From assembly GCA_028015205.1 (NCBI GenBank), contig CM051510.1, forward strand, positions 30,504,580-30,568,579: 64,000 nt of DNA. The letters run 5' to 3'. This DNA is from Mytilisepta virgata (taxonomy: Eukaryota; Mollusca; Bivalvia; Mytilida; Mytilidae). Position numbers and translations under genes: made by a program. The notes under the pieces were generated by a model. The model was not told the origin of the DNA. It ran no database searches and saw only the letters and a list, made by a program, of their open reading frames with translations. Below, in pieces: positions 1-10,713 of this stretch; position 1 is the first letter of the stretch; every line of letters starts with the position of its first letter.

Positions 1-622
1 ATACAAAGTACCCATTCGGTTTCTATGTTAATCTCCATATGGGGGTACCAAGATATTAAAGAACATTTCATAAAAATAATTATTAATTTCTTGAAAAATA
101 ACAGCACCTCAATTAAGTGGAAATGTATCCAATTAATTTAATGCAACGAAAAGGGTACGTTCCCATGGCTTTTCATACCGACAAATGAGACTCAAAAAGG
201 GGTATAAATCGGGGGGTACCCACTTAAATCATTGAAATTGTTTTATCTCATATGTTTCAAAGGGAGAACAACTGCCGTTTAAAATTATTTATTATTTAAT
301 TTAATATTGACCAATGGGCAGCGAGTCTCACATTCATTTCACCGCTAAATGTTCCCTTCACAAGATGTCTGCGCCCAGTATTTTATGAATTGGTACATTG
401 TATCCTTAAGCTAAGCAATAAAATCTCAACAAAGTACAATTTTTTAAACAATTAGAGCGTTTTCAAAATCAACAGTCACAAATAATGAATAATGTCATTT
501 CATACAACGAAATGAGCTCAAATATCAGACTACAATTTATTCTGCAAATAACACTTACCAATTCATTACTCTTTTTTGTGCTTTGTTCCAGTTTGGATAT
601 CGAAAAATGTGCCCAGTGGTAA
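1..622. other. Left-edge non-coding stretch, possible 3' flank of the HEPN gene
   Basis: No convincing exon is visible. The minus strand is open through much of this stretch but lacks a phase-compatible acceptor for a long exon. A minus-strand AATAAA lies at 535-540, about 85 bases beyond a possible stop at 625-623, and could be the polyadenylation signal of the HEPN gene. A good minus-strand donor-like GTAAGT lies near 555 with no matching acceptor, so an undetected exon or continuation beyond the window remains possible. Confidence 0.3.
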
Positions 623-642
623 TTAAATATTAAAAGCCATTT
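623..642 (-). CDS. Candidate short terminal exon of the HEPN gene
   Basis: After the exon ending at 732 (phase 1), the next minus-strand acceptor with a pyrimidine-rich tract is the AG at 644-643. Joining there completes a Glu codon, then reads Met-Ala-Phe-Asn-Ile and a TAA stop at 625-623. A minus-strand AATAAA follows at 535-540. The phase fits and the signals are in the right order. A six-codon exon is weak evidence, though, and the gene may instead continue to the left of the window. Confidence 0.22.
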
Positions 643-731
643 CTTGTTTATAAAAAAAAGCGTAAAACATAAACTATTTAAGGAAAACAATAAAGCAATT
701 AAAAGAAAAACAAACAAAACACGAAAAAAAC

Positions 732-866
732 CTGTCTCATCTTGGCTGATGTCTTCTTTCCTGCTAGTGCTATATATTGTAGGTTGTTTTAACTTCACCT
801 CAGCAATTGTGTTTCTTATGGGACTGCTTGACTGTGTAAAAACCTCATATACTACTTTGTTTTCCT
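732..866 (-). CDS. HEPN gene, exon 6 (partial)
   Basis: On the minus strand a strong acceptor (TTTATTTTTCAG, ending at 867) opens a 135-base exon closed by a GTTTTT donor at 731-726. It starts with two bases that complete the codon split at the previous donor and ends with one base of the next codon, exactly matching the phase of exon 5. It encodes about 44 residues, hydrophilic and Ser/Thr/Lys-rich (starting near ENKVVYEVFTQSS). I recognise no domain. The surrounding open frame runs on into flanking sequence without coding character, so only this part is called. Confidence 0.6.
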
Positions 867-1297
867 CTGAAAAATAAAAGGCAAATGGATAATTTGATTG
901 TTCGAATTTTTTATTTGTATTAACAAAAATCAATTTAAAAAAAATCACTTCCAGTTTGTAAGACGAAAGGAAATTTATATAAAAAATAAAGACAGAATTT
1001 GACGTCCAAAGGCCTTTTCGAAAATCCATTCAAATTAATGAAATAAGCTCAAAATAAATACATAATGTTTTGATTCTAATTTTGATCCACAAGATGTCGA
1101 TTTACGACTCGTCAGTGAACCTGAAGCAAACCAAAGAAAACCAAACAATTATCCAAAACGTCTACGTTTCTACCATTTATCTGTTAAATTTTGTGAATAG
1201 AATATACTGATCTTATACCTAAATATTTTCTCTCTCCGTCTGATATTTCGTTTTCTGAATATTGGTAACTACTCCTTTTATTATACTAAATAATTAC

Positions 1298-1615
1298 CTT
1301 CAGTAAGAGGAGTTTTGACAGTTATTTCTATCTTTATTGTTCCAGCCTTATTTGTATCCACTTCTCCAGCTTTTAATAATCGCAGGGTTAAGTTTCTAAG
1401 CGCAGAGTGAAGTTTTTCTGGGCTTTTGAAAACATCAGGGTGAGCGCTCAATTCTAGTTGTATGCATCTATTCTCAACTGATTGTATGTAAATATTTCTA
1501 GGGTCATCATTTGTGTTAGGTTCTACTTCAGATGTCGATGTCAGATTTTGTAGTGCCCTTTCCTCATTCCAGTAATCAGATGTAACTGTGGATACCATAT
1601 CTATCTTTCTGTCTT
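1298..1615 (-). CDS. HEPN gene, exon 5, predicted alpha/beta segment
   Basis: This minus-strand exon encodes about 105 residues and ends in a GTAATT donor at 1297-1292 (phase 1). The N-terminal third is polar and probably disordered (SEVEPNTNDDPRN). The rest, from about residue 38, alternates predicted strands and helices (CIQLELSAHPDVF, then KLHSALRNLTLRLL, then IKIEITVKTPL) and looks like a small folded domain. I cannot assign it to a named family. From memory, bivalve HEPN/NACHT-type proteins carry a similar segment; that is recollection, not a search result. The 5' border is ambiguous: acceptors at 1616 and 1613 (an AAGAAG tandem site) and at 1601 all keep the phase. The upstream pair is preferred because a T-rich tract precedes it. 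Confidence 0.72.
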
Positions 1616-1860
1616 CTTTTTGGATATTAAAAAAAGAAATACCATATTTGTCATTATTAATTATTAATTACAATAATACCATGTTATCAAACATTTTCGT
1701 TCTTTAAAATCTAGAGGATACCCTATTACTGATGAGCTTATCTGTTTATCCTCTTATCGAAAAGATTGCTCATATGTTGAGCCGCTAATAATTTTCTAAT
1801 CACTAATTTCATCATAAATTTTCAAAAAATGTACGGTTTAAAAAGTTTTTTTTAACAAAC

Positions 1861-4133
1861 TAGAGGTTATCAAGAGCCTGTATCGCTCACCTGATTTAAC
1901 TTTTTACCTTGAGCAGACCTATAAATTTAAGTTTTGCAGTCAATTTGGCTGGTTTTTCTATAGGACTCTATGTTAAACTAATTTCAGCTGTGGCAGTCAT
2001 CTTGGTTGACAGTCCAGGTCAACGGATATATTTCTAAAAGAGAACCATCTAAGGACCATTTCTGTTAAGTCTTGTTCCAACTGGCTAAGTGGTTTCAGAC
2101 AAAAAGATTTTTAAATGAATTTTCCTATTGGGTCCAATATTTAACAAAGTTCGCTGTGGCAGCCATCTTGGTTGACAATCCGGGTGATCGGACACATTTC
2201 TGAAAGAGGACCTCCTAAGAACCAATGTTGCCAAGTCTGGCTACAATATGTCAAGTGGTTTAAGACAAGAATAATTTTCAATGAATTTATCCATAGGGCC
2301 CTATGTTAAACTAAGTTCGGGTATGGCAGCCATCTTGGTTGACAGTCTGGGTCATCGCACAAAATTCTGAAAGAGGACCATCTAAGGAGCATTGCTACCA
2401 AGTCTAATTCTAATTGGCTTAGTGGTTTCAGACGAGAAGGTTTTTGAGTGAATTTCCCACAGAGGCCTGTTTTAAACTAAGTTCGGCTGTGGTGCCCATC
2501 TTTGTTCACAGTCCACGAAATCAGACACATTTCTGAAAAAGGACCTCCTAAGCACCAATTCTGCCAAGTCATTCTCCAATATGTCAAGTGGTTTCAGACA
2601 AGAAGATTTTTCAATGAATTTATCCATAGGGTCCTATGTTAAACTAAGTTCGGCTGTGGCGGCCATCTTGGTTAACAGTCCGGGTCATTGGACATATTTC
2701 TGAAAGAGAACCTCCTAAGAACCATACTTTGGTTCCAACTGGCCTAGTAATTTTATATAAGATTTTTTAAATTCACCCACCCCCCTTTTCTATTTTTAGT
2801 AACAGCAGCCATGTCGGTTGGAAGTCGGGGATGCCAGACATAATTTTGGAAGGGGGCCACCCAAGGACCATTCCACCAAAGTTTGATCTTAATTGGCCCA
2901 GTGGTTTGAGAGGAAAAGATCTTTAAAGGAAAGTTTACGCTGGATGCCGTCCTTAAAGGGCAAAAACTTCTATAAGGGATCAATCAATGATTTTGGTCAT
3001 GTTGACTTATTTGTAGATCTTACTTTGTTGAACATTTTTCCTTTTTACAATTTGTCTTTATAATAATATTCAAGATAACCTAAAACTGCAAAATTTCCTT
3101 AACATTGAAAATAACCCAACAAAGGGTTGACCGATTCGTCTGAAAATTTCATGGCAAGTAGATCTTGAGCTGATAAACATTTTTACCCTGTCAGTTTTTC
3201 TCTAAATGCTTTAGTTTTTGAAATATAAGACAAAAACTGCGGTTTACCCCTATGTTCTATTTTTAGCCATGTCGGCCATGTTGGTTGGCAGGCGGGATCA
3301 TCGGACTCATTTTTTAAACTAGATACCATAATGATGCTTGTGGCCAAGTTTGGTTCCATTTGGCCCAGTAGTTTCAGAGACGAAGATTTTTGGAATTCAT
3401 CACCCCCCTTTTTTCTACTTTTAGTAACAGCAGCCATGTTCTTGGAAGTCGGGGATGCCGGATATAAATTTGGAAGGGGGCCACCCAAGGACCATTCCAC
3501 CAAAGTTTGGTCCCAATTAGCCCAGTGGTTTCAAAGGAGAAGATCTTTAAAGGAAAGTTTATGCCGGACGCCGTCTTTAAAGGGCAAAAACTCCTATTTG
3601 GGGTCAATCAATGATTTTGGTCATGATTGCTTATTTGTAGATCTTACTTTGTTGAACATTTTTGCTGTTTACAATTTGTCTTTATCTATAATAATATTCA
3701 AGATAATAACCTAAAACTGCAAAATTTCCTTAAAATTAACAATTCAGGAACAATAACCCAACAAAGGGTTGACCGATTCGTCTGAAAATTTCATGGCAGG
3801 TAGATCTTAACCTGATAAACATTTTTACCGTCAGTTTTGCTCTAAATGCTTTCGTTTTTGACATATAAGACAAAAACTGCGGTTTACCCCTATGTTCTAT
3901 TTTTAGCCATGTCGGCCATGTTGGTTGGCAGGCGGGGTCATCGGACATATTTTTTCAACTAGATACCCTAATGATGCTTGTGGCCAAGGTTGGTTTAATT
4001 TGGCCCAGTAGTTTCAGAGGAGAAGATTTTTGTAAAAGTTAACGGACGACAGACGACGACGGACGACGGACGACGATGGACGCCAAGTGATGAGAAAAGC
4101 TCACTCGACCCTTTGGGTCAGGTGAGCTAAAAA
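1861..4133 (+). repeat. Family A hairpin-ended repeat, copy A1
   Basis: It begins with the hallmark hairpin start (AGAGG...GAGCCTGTATCGCTCACCTG) and ends with (GAC)n-rich sequence, a hairpin at about 4100-4128 and GGTGAGCTAAAAA. The body is a run of about 170-bp units, each with 'ccatagggtcctatgttaaa' and 'ggcagccatcttggttgaca' type words. These are followed by a tandem duplication of about 640 bp (near-identical segments starting around 2760 and 3390). No long open frame survives, and the small ORFs here are chance frames shared among copies. The start and end pair through GCTCACCTG and CAGGTGAGC. Confidence 0.75.
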
Positions 4134-4239
4134 ATGAAACAAAAAAATTCACAGAGGATAAATATTTGTAAATCTCTATATCTTAGGATATAATAAAATT
4201 ATAGAATTAGCTCAACTGTATACTGAAACTGTTAAGCTT

Positions 4240-4575
4240 GTTTTCTCCGTAATATTTTTCAAAATAAAATTCTATCAAAAACCATTCCAACAAGATTTAC
4301 TGAGAGCCATTGCTGACTAGTGATACCCCTGCTTTTCTATAGAGTCGAAAAATAAACGAAGTCGCCAAGCAGGTAGTCGACGTCGCCTTGGTCTGAAAAC
4401 GTACCCCACAATATTGCATACCTATGGAAGGCTTGTGAAAAAATATCAAGCGGCTGAGAAAAGTGTGACGAAAAATATTGTTGCGGACAGACGGACGCAC
4501 GCACCGATGCATGCACAGCCCGAACCACAAGGCTAAAACAGTTTACCCCTCTCTCCTTTGGAGCGGGCGTATAAT
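4240..4575 (+). repeat. Repeat fragment with GACGG tail and terminal hairpin
   Basis: The right part carries GTGTGACGAAAAATATTG, then a GGACAGACGGACGCACGC tract, then a hairpin-like end around 4539-4571 (TTTACCCCTC ... GGAGCGGGCGTATA). The layout is the same as in family A and the 17.9-kb repeat, but the sequence differs. The left border is unclear. Confidence 0.4.
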
Positions 4576-4800
4576 TATCTTAAGTACCAGTTCTAGCTTG
4601 TACCACATGCAACTATCTTTGTAGTTGTGCTACAGGCTTTCTCCCTATGTTTTCCCTATGAGGTTTAGTCAATATATAATTGGATTAATTTGATAAATAA
4701 TTCCCTTATTAAATCCTTCCTTACTATAAATAGTGTGTACTAAGACAAACTCTTAGTGTCTTAACCCAATAATCAAATAAAAAAATCTACGATTATATAC

Positions 4801-4965
4801 CTTTTGCTTCAGGTGAGTCATATCCATCCTTAGGTGTTCCAATTAATAACATTTTTATTTCTGATTTGAATTCGTTAAATTCTTGACGTATTGAACCAAC
4901 AACATCTTTCTTAACTTCTTCCGCGACTTCCTTCGTAATCTGAGAAATATCTTTACAGCATGTAT
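4801..4965 (-). CDS. HEPN gene, exon 4, coiled-coil-like segment
   Basis: This is a 165-base minus-strand exon between a CTTTCAG acceptor (4972-4966) and a GTATAT donor (4800-4795). It starts with two bases completing the codon split after exon 3 and ends phase 1, so it is phase-consistent on both sides. It encodes about 54 residues. The first 40 are amphipathic and charged with heptad-like spacing (ITKEVAEEVKKDVVGSIRQ), suggesting a helix or coiled coil. They are followed by a Gly/Pro/Asp-rich turn (IGTPKDGYDSPEAK) that may link to the next domain. There is a Cys-Cys pair near the N terminus. Confidence 0.75.
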
Positions 4966-5009
4966 CTGAAAGATTTATCCTAAATTTCGTTACATTGTAT
5001 AATCCGTCA

Positions 5010-5396
5010 AAAAAAGATTAATCGCTCAGCTGGAAATCATTTACAGACTTCGAGCAGAGTCAGTTGTTTGACTATAACCATCTTAGCTGGCAGTCTGGAA
5101 CATTGCTGTCAATTGCAAGATCCAACTGGCTCACTGGTTTCAAACAAGGGTACCTTTCAGTGCATTTTCCTGTGAGGTCCTATGTTAAACTATGTTTGTC
5201 ACTGGGGGGCATCTTGGAGGATGGGCGTGGTCGTCGGATACACTTCTGAAAGGGGCCCACCTAAGAACAATTGCTGCCAACTTCTGATTAAATTGGCCCA
5301 GAGGTTTCAGAGGAGATCCTTATATGAAATGTTACGACGACAGATGACGGACATCAAGTGATAGCAATAAATCACATGGTCCCGTGGGCCATGTGA
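5010..5396 (+). repeat. Family A repeat, short degenerate copy A2
   Basis: Diverged family A words (ggcatcttgg, cctatgttaaac, tttcagaggaga) lead to a shortened GACGACAGATGACGGACATC tail and the terminal hairpin CACATGGTCCCGTGGGCCATGTGAGCT ending near 5396. The start hairpin is degraded. Confidence 0.55.
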
Positions 5397-5539
5397 GCTA
5401 TAACTACATGTAAGTAATCTACAAAGGCAAAGTGAAATATTTAACGAAATTATTGTAATCAACTATTTATTGAAATAGTTTGAAAATAAATATAACTAGA
5501 CTGAGGCAGTCGAAAACGACAGCTATCTCCGCACTCCCC

Positions 5540-5692
5540 ACATTGTGTATCCCTGTGCAATTTTTTCACAATCATACCTTTAAATACAGGCCCAAATTTT
5601 GGAAAATTAAAATTCTAAAATCTTACTGCACATCTAAATACTGTATCATGAGTATGTGACAATCCTTTATATAAATTAAATACATAAAATGA
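5540..5692 (+). repeat. Repeat B unit, left part of an interrupted array
   Basis: It contains the recurring words CAAAATTCTAAAACCTTATTGC-like, 'gcacatctaaatac' and 'agtatgtgacaat', which recur as about 145-150-bp tandem units at 6481-6995 and 7840-8365. The array is cut by family A copy A3, and the flanking sequence AAAATGAA appears on both sides of A3. Confidence 0.55.
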
Positions 5693-5693
5693 A

Positions 5694-6472
5694 CCAGAGG
5701 CTCCCAGGAGCCTGTAATCGCTCACCTGGCATACAGTTGCCAAAGTTGACATTAAAATTCATCTTGTTTGGCGGGTGGGGTCATCGGATACAATTCTGAA
5801 AGAGACCTACCTAATGATCATTCCACCAAAGTTTGGTTCCATTTGAGCAAGTAGTTCCAGACGAGAAGATTTTTTAATGAATTTCCCATAGGGTCCTATG
5901 TTAAACTAAGTTCGGCTGAAGCAGCCATCTTGGTTGGTGGGCGGGGTCATTGGATACAATTCTGAAAGAGGATCATCTAAGGACCATTCCATCAAAGTTT
6001 GATTCAAATTGAGCATGTGGTTCCAGACAAAAAGATTTTTTAATGAATTTCCCATAGGGTCCTATGTTAAACTAAGTTCGGCTGTGGCAGCCATCTTGAT
6101 TGGCGGGTGGAGTCATCGGATACAATTCTGAAAGAGGATCATCTAAGGACCATTCCACTTAAGTTTGACATAAATTGGTTGAGTAGTTTTGGAGGAGAAG
6201 ATTTTTTAAGAAACCACCCCCTTTTTTCTATTTTTAGTAACGGCAGCCATGTTTGTTGGTGGATTGCGACCCCTGATACAATTCTGGAAGGGGACCACCC
6301 AAGGACCATTCCTGCAAAGTTTGGTTGAAATTGGTCCAGTGGTTTCAGAGGAGAAGATTAAAATGTGAATTGTGGACGGACGGACGGACGGACAGACGGA
6401 CGGACGGACGGACAGACGACGGACGCCAAGTGATGACAAAAGCTCACATGGCCTTTCAGGCCAGGTGAGCTA
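5694..6472 (+). repeat. Family A repeat, copy A3 nested in repeat B
   Basis: This is a compact, near-complete copy. It has the start hairpin (CCAGAGGCTCCCAGGAGCCTG), three roughly 170-bp internal units, a (GGAC)n microsatellite at 6373-6419, and an end hairpin around CACATGGCCTTTCAGGCCAG leading to GTGAGCTA. Repeat B continues on both sides. The 8-base string AAAATGAA lies at 5686-5693 and 6473-6480 and may be a target-site duplication, although its A-richness makes chance possible. Confidence 0.72.
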
Positions 6473-6480
6473 AAAATGAA

Positions 6481-6995
6481 AGAGGAGTTAAATTCACAAG
6501 CTTAAACTCGGATTTTCCAAAATCGACCCCTGTGGGCCCCAATTTTTGAAAATCAAAATTCTAAAACCTTATTGCGCATCTAGATACAGTATGTGATATT
6601 ACTGTATAGAAATTAAGTGCATGAAGTCAAAAATGAAAGTGGAGTTTAGGTCACAAACTTCAATTCCTAATTTTCGAAATCTGAAACCTGTGGGCCCCAA
6701 TTTTTGAAAATCAAAATTCTAAAACCTTATTGCGCATCTACATACAGTATGTGACAATACTGTATATAAATCAAATGCATGAAATCAAAAATGAAAGAGG
6801 ACTTTAGGTCACAAGCTTAAATTCACGTTTTTTCGAAATTCGATCCCTGTAGGCCCAAATTGTTGTCAAAATTCTAAAACCTTATTGCACATCTAGATAC
6901 AGTTTTTGATAATACTGTATAGAAATTAAATGCATGAAGTTAAAAATGAAAGAGGAGTTTAGGTCACAAGAAAGTGTGACAGACGGACAGACGGA
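6481..6995 (+). repeat. Repeat B tandem array, about 150-bp units
   Basis: Three to four units are visible, each with 'cctgtgggccccaatttttg', 'attctaaaaccttattgc', 'catctagatacagtatgtga' and 'aaatgaaagaggagtt'. The last unit ends in AAGTGTGACAGACGGACAG, the same GACGG-type tail seen at the 3' end of the other repeat families here. Confidence 0.65.
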
Positions 6996-7176
6996 CAGGG
7001 GCGATAACAGAAGTTCGGGGATAAAAATGCATCCACATAAATCTTGGGTCTTTAATTTTTGGGTTGAGCTTAGAAAATCTAATTCTACTTAAACCAAAAA
7101 TGCAGTTCTAATTCATTGAAAAGGAATTTCAAACTTAAAATAAGCCTCGCATAAATACGAAAAGAAGTGTAATAAC

Positions 7177-7300
7177 CTATCTTGTTTGACACGCTTTTAG
7201 TTCCATTAGAAACCTTTTCTCCTATTGCAGAGGTTACCGTGTTTGCTGCTGATATCAGTCTTTTTGTTTGCTGTGATGAATGTTGGATTCCTCTTGAAAC
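7177..7300 (-). CDS. HEPN gene, exon 3, Ser/Thr-rich helix
   Basis: This 124-base minus-strand exon has an acceptor CTTTTAG (7307-7301) and a donor GTTATT (7176-7171). It starts in phase 0, as required by exon 2, and ends in phase 1, as required by exon 4. The 41 residues (starting VSRGIQHSSQQTK) are rich in Ser, Thr, Ala and Lys. They include SAANTVTSAIGEKVSNGTKS, which reads as an amphipathic helix continuing the coiled-coil stalk of exons 2 and 4. No named domain is recognised. Confidence 0.72.
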
Positions 7301-7839
7301 CTAAAAGTGACATTTAATGCATTTTGTTATGATTTTTTACATAAGGTTCTATCAACTATATTGCCCGCTTCTAATATTTCGTTTCCCTCTTTTTAATCTT
7401 CTGACTGGGCAATTATTATCTTACAGGGATGCTCCGAATCTGGACAATACAATTTACATACAGTAATAACTATATTTTAACAATTTTTTATACGTGTCAT
7501 GCTTTAAGCGTTTATATACATGTATCACGACTGATATGCCTTTCGTGCAATGTGATTTGTATATTGATTTTCCGGAAAGAGTGAAGTAACTGTCACGTAA
7601 ACTTCTAACACAAAAAGCTATGTTCAAACTCTGTTTATATCATCCCTCGAGGAATTGTACGGTCTTCATCACCACTTAATTTACCGATACCAAGTTTTTT
7701 TCTCACAAATGACAAACTAGAAATTGGTGTCATCAGGAACGATGTCCATCCCCGCACTGCACAAATTAAAAAATAATTACTAGTAACAGTGAACAATTAG
7801 CAATTTAACAAAATCAGTCTGAAAATTAGAACAATAAAT

Positions 7840-8365
7840 CAAATTCATAATTGAAAACCTTATTGCACATCTACATAGTGAAGAACAATATTATAAACAA
7901 ATGAAACCAATGAAACAACAAATGAATGAGTATTTCCAGAGACAAAGCAAAATTAGCAATTTCACCATTTTCGGTCCCAAAATTTGATCTCTTAATAGAT
8001 TTTCAAAATTAAAAACCTTTTCGCATATCTACAGAAAATAAAGAACAATATTATATACAAATAAATTTGTTAAATCTAAATGAAAAATGAACGAGGAGTT
8101 TAAGGCACAAGCGTAAATTCACTATTTCCGAAATACAACCCATGTTGGCCTCAAGTTGTCAAACCTTATTGCACATCTACATACAGTATGTGACAATATT
8201 GTATGGAAATTAAAAGCATAAAATGAAAAATTAATAAGCAGTTTAGTTTAAATTTCCAGTTTTCGAAATTCGACCCCTGTGGGCCCCAATTTTTGAAAAT
8301 CAAAATTCTAAAACCTTATTGCACATCTACATATAGTATGTAGTAATAGTAATATTGTACGGAAT
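7840..8365 (+). repeat. Repeat B tandem array, second block
   Basis: This is more diverged than the 6.5-kb block but carries the same words ('accttattgcacatctac', 'cccctgtgggccccaatttt') at a spacing of about 130-150 bp. The block stops near 8365, where TATGTC-rich sequence begins. Confidence 0.6.
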
Positions 8366-8509
8366 GCCGAAACTGTCTTATAGTGTAGATATTTAATGTG
8401 TTTTGTCACTTTGTCTTTACGTCCTGTCATTTCTACTTTATGTTGTGTGCAAGTGTCTTTATTTCCTGACACTTTGTCTCTGTGTTATGTCAAATAAAAT
8501 GTTTGTTTT

Positions 8510-8700
8510 GTCAATCAGTTGTATGTTATGTCATTGCTAATCTTTGTTATGTGCAATATACATTACATTATGTTGTAATTACTGTACATTCTGTGAATAC
8601 CTATAAACTGTATGATCAAACACATTTACGTTCTGTTACCTTTCCTCTATGTTTTGTCTATTCTTCCTTACGTAATGTCAGTTAATAATTGCGTCTTGTC
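8510..8700. repeat. Left arm of an imperfect inverted repeat, partner 9950-10140
   Basis: This stretch (TGTATGTTATGTCATTGC ... CTTACGTAATGTCAGTTAAT) recurs as its reverse complement at about 9950-10140. The arms share GTACATTCTGTGAATA, CTATAAACTGTATGATCAAA and ATTCTTCCTTACGTAATGTC. The roughly 1.25 kb between them holds the SINE and the 9766-9836 hairpin. Both arms are rich in the word TATGTC. Confidence 0.6.
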
Positions 8701-8754
8701 TCCCGATATATTGAAAACTCTGTTGGTGCGGTTGGTTGGCGGAATGGTAATAAT

Positions 8755-9120
8755 AATAGATGGATGGATGAATTATTTTTTAACGTCCAGTGGCAACCAG
8801 GTGCATATCAGGACGAGAACATGTTGATATGATAATGAATATGATGCCTGCTTTGTACTAGACAGACACGCTAAGTCAGATTTTTAATGTGCTAGCTCAC
8901 GAGGTAACTGTCCGTAGGAAGACATATCACGTACTCACTCGGACACATTATACTGACTCCGAGCCGACCAGTCTTTGCTCTTACTCCTAAATGCCGCGTG
9001 CTTGGCGGAGAAGCAGCAAATACCAATTTTAATGTCTTTGGTTTGACCCGGCCGGGGATCGAACCCGCGACCTTCCGCACTCGGGGCGAGCACGCTACCA
9101 CGAGACCACCGAGGCGGTCG
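8755..9120 (-). mobile_element. tRNA-derived SINE
   Basis: On the minus strand the first 75 bases (9119-9045) form a tRNA-like head. It has an A-box-like TGGTCTCGTGGTAGCG (9108-9093) and a perfect B box GGGTTCGATCCCC (9066-9054), so it would carry an internal RNA polymerase III promoter. A tRNA-unrelated body of about 280 bases follows, ending near TGGACGTTAAAAAATAATTC and a short GATG/TCATCC-type tail at about 8760. The arrangement is typical of metazoan core-type SINEs. It lies in intron 2 of the HEPN gene in the sense direction. I do not assign a subfamily. Confidence 0.75.
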
Positions 9121-9765
9121 AAATAATAATAGAAGTAATAATGATAATAATCAGAAGCCAAACAATTGGTCTTTTCGTGGAATGGAAAAGACATACAAAG
9201 AACAGAAATAGTAATGTGAAAAGTAAAATATCCATCCAGTGGTTGGAAAAAATCGTGGGAGAACAATTTCTATTTTTATTTTCTTGAAAAATGAAAGAAT
9301 TTGGAATATATTTTCAGCATTTTTGGGAAATGAATTGGCAAAAAATAAAAATTTTCTTAAAATTTACGTCGTCAAAAAATCGGAGCAGCGAAATCCAAAG
9401 AACTAAAGATCTGTTTAGTGAGGCTTTATCTGTGAGAGAATCCAACATCTGAACATTGTCTATTTCCTATTCTGTAAAATTTGGACCTAAGGCACCAATA
9501 TTTCGGAGCAAATGTGTTACCCGGTTACTCCCTATGTTTATAACAATATTTCTATCTCATGATAGCGTTTTGTTTTAATCTGTGTCACACAGGCGTTTAT
9601 CATAACGTGATTGGTGTTTGCACATAACGTACCGGTGAACTGACAAAACATATTGAACGTAAACTGAAAGTACCAATTGATTGGCATAACAAATATAGAC
9701 TATTCCATGACATATAACATTTATCACAGTTGATACATATGTACAGTCATTTCGGGTAATTCTGC

Positions 9766-9836
9766 GCATCGTCCTATTCGGCGCATTAACATGAAAATGA
9801 TTTGAATGCGCCGAATTAAACGCTGTGCCGAATTAC
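9766..9836. repeat. Short palindromic element, hairpin of about 70 bp
   Basis: CGGGTAATTCTGCGCA ... TTCGGCGCATT on the left pairs with AATGCGCCGAATT ... GTGCCGAATTACCCG on the right, around an AT-rich loop. The size and symmetry suit a small foldback/MITE or a hairpin RNA. The unusual TCGGGTAATTC word on both arms may mark a family terminus. Confidence 0.55.
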
Positions 9837-9949
9837 CCGACAACATAGTATAAACACAAAAAAAAGCCATTGAAATATAACATCATAGAACGAAATGGTA
9901 ATCAGACCAAACGTTTAGAACATTCGACATAACATACATATTTGAGACA

Positions 9950-10140
9950 GAAAGCAATTATTAACTGACATTACGTAAGGAAGAATAGACAAAATATACA
10001 GGAAAGTGACAGAAAGTATATGTGTTTGATCATACAGTTTATAGATATTCACAGAATGTACAGTAATTACAACTTATTGTAGCAATGACATAACATACAA
10101 ATGTTTGACAAAACAAAGAGTAGCAATGACATAACATAGA
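9950..10140. repeat. Right arm of the inverted repeat paired with 8510-8700
   Basis: It is the reverse complement of 8510-8700 with scattered mismatches. Beyond it, 10115-10290 (reverse complement) matches 17680-17850, including the reverse complement of GAGTTCGTGTTGTTCATT. A larger repeat family therefore occurs here in both orientations. Confidence 0.58.
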
Positions 10141-10289
10141 ACGTAATCCATTGGACAGACAAGCCCCGGAATACAAAATAACAACTACAAGCACAACAAA
10201 TAAACAATGAAAACTAAAAAACAATGAACAACACGAACTCCTATAAAAACCAGGAGTGAACCCAGGTGCTCAGGAAGGGTAAGCAGTTC

Positions 10290-10700
10290 CTGCTCCGTAA
10301 AACTATGTTCAGCTTTGGCGGCCATCTTAGATGACGGATGGTGTCACCGGATATAATTCTAAAAGAAGACCAAGTAAGGACCATTGCTGCTAAGTTTTGT
10401 TCCCAATGACCGAGTGGTTTTAGACAAGAAGATCGTTAACTAACTTTCTCATAGGGTACTATGTTAAACCATTTTTGGCTTTGACGGCCATTTTTATGGT
10501 GGACGGGATCATCGGAAACAATTGTGAAAGAGGGCCACTTAATGACAATTGCTGTCAAGTTTTGTTTCAATTGGCCAAGCGGTTTGAGACAAGAAGATAT
10601 TCAGTAAATTCCCCATACTTAAGAACAGTTCTCTGTAATGACCGACCATTTTATAATAGGGTCTTGCCATGCAACTCGGTAAATTTAAATACCACTGCAT
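10290..10700 (+). repeat. Family A-related fragment
   Basis: It contains diverged family A units (ttcagctttggcggccatct, 'catagggtactatgttaaac', 'gacaagaagat') without the canonical start or end hairpin. It directly precedes the start of copy A7. Confidence 0.45.
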
Positions 10701-10713
10701 GATTTAGGAAACT

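Noticed and set aside
543..612. Extra HEPN exon ending at a GTAAGT donor near 555
   Set aside because: The donor is good but no acceptor upstream keeps the phase left by the exon ending at 732.
469..1029. 186-codon minus-strand open frame as a complete gene
   Set aside because: Only 866-732 has splice borders and phase agreement with the neighbouring exon. The rest is low-complexity Phe/Leu/Ile-rich text typical of AT-rich non-coding DNA.
3183..3714. Overlapping 70-127-codon frames in family A copies as genes
   Set aside because: They occur on both strands within repeat units and recur only because the repeat recurs. No domains are evident.
9045..9119. Functional tRNA gene on the minus strand
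   Set aside because: It has good A and B boxes, but it is continuous with a SINE body and the stems pair imperfectly. It is the tRNA-derived head of the SINE.
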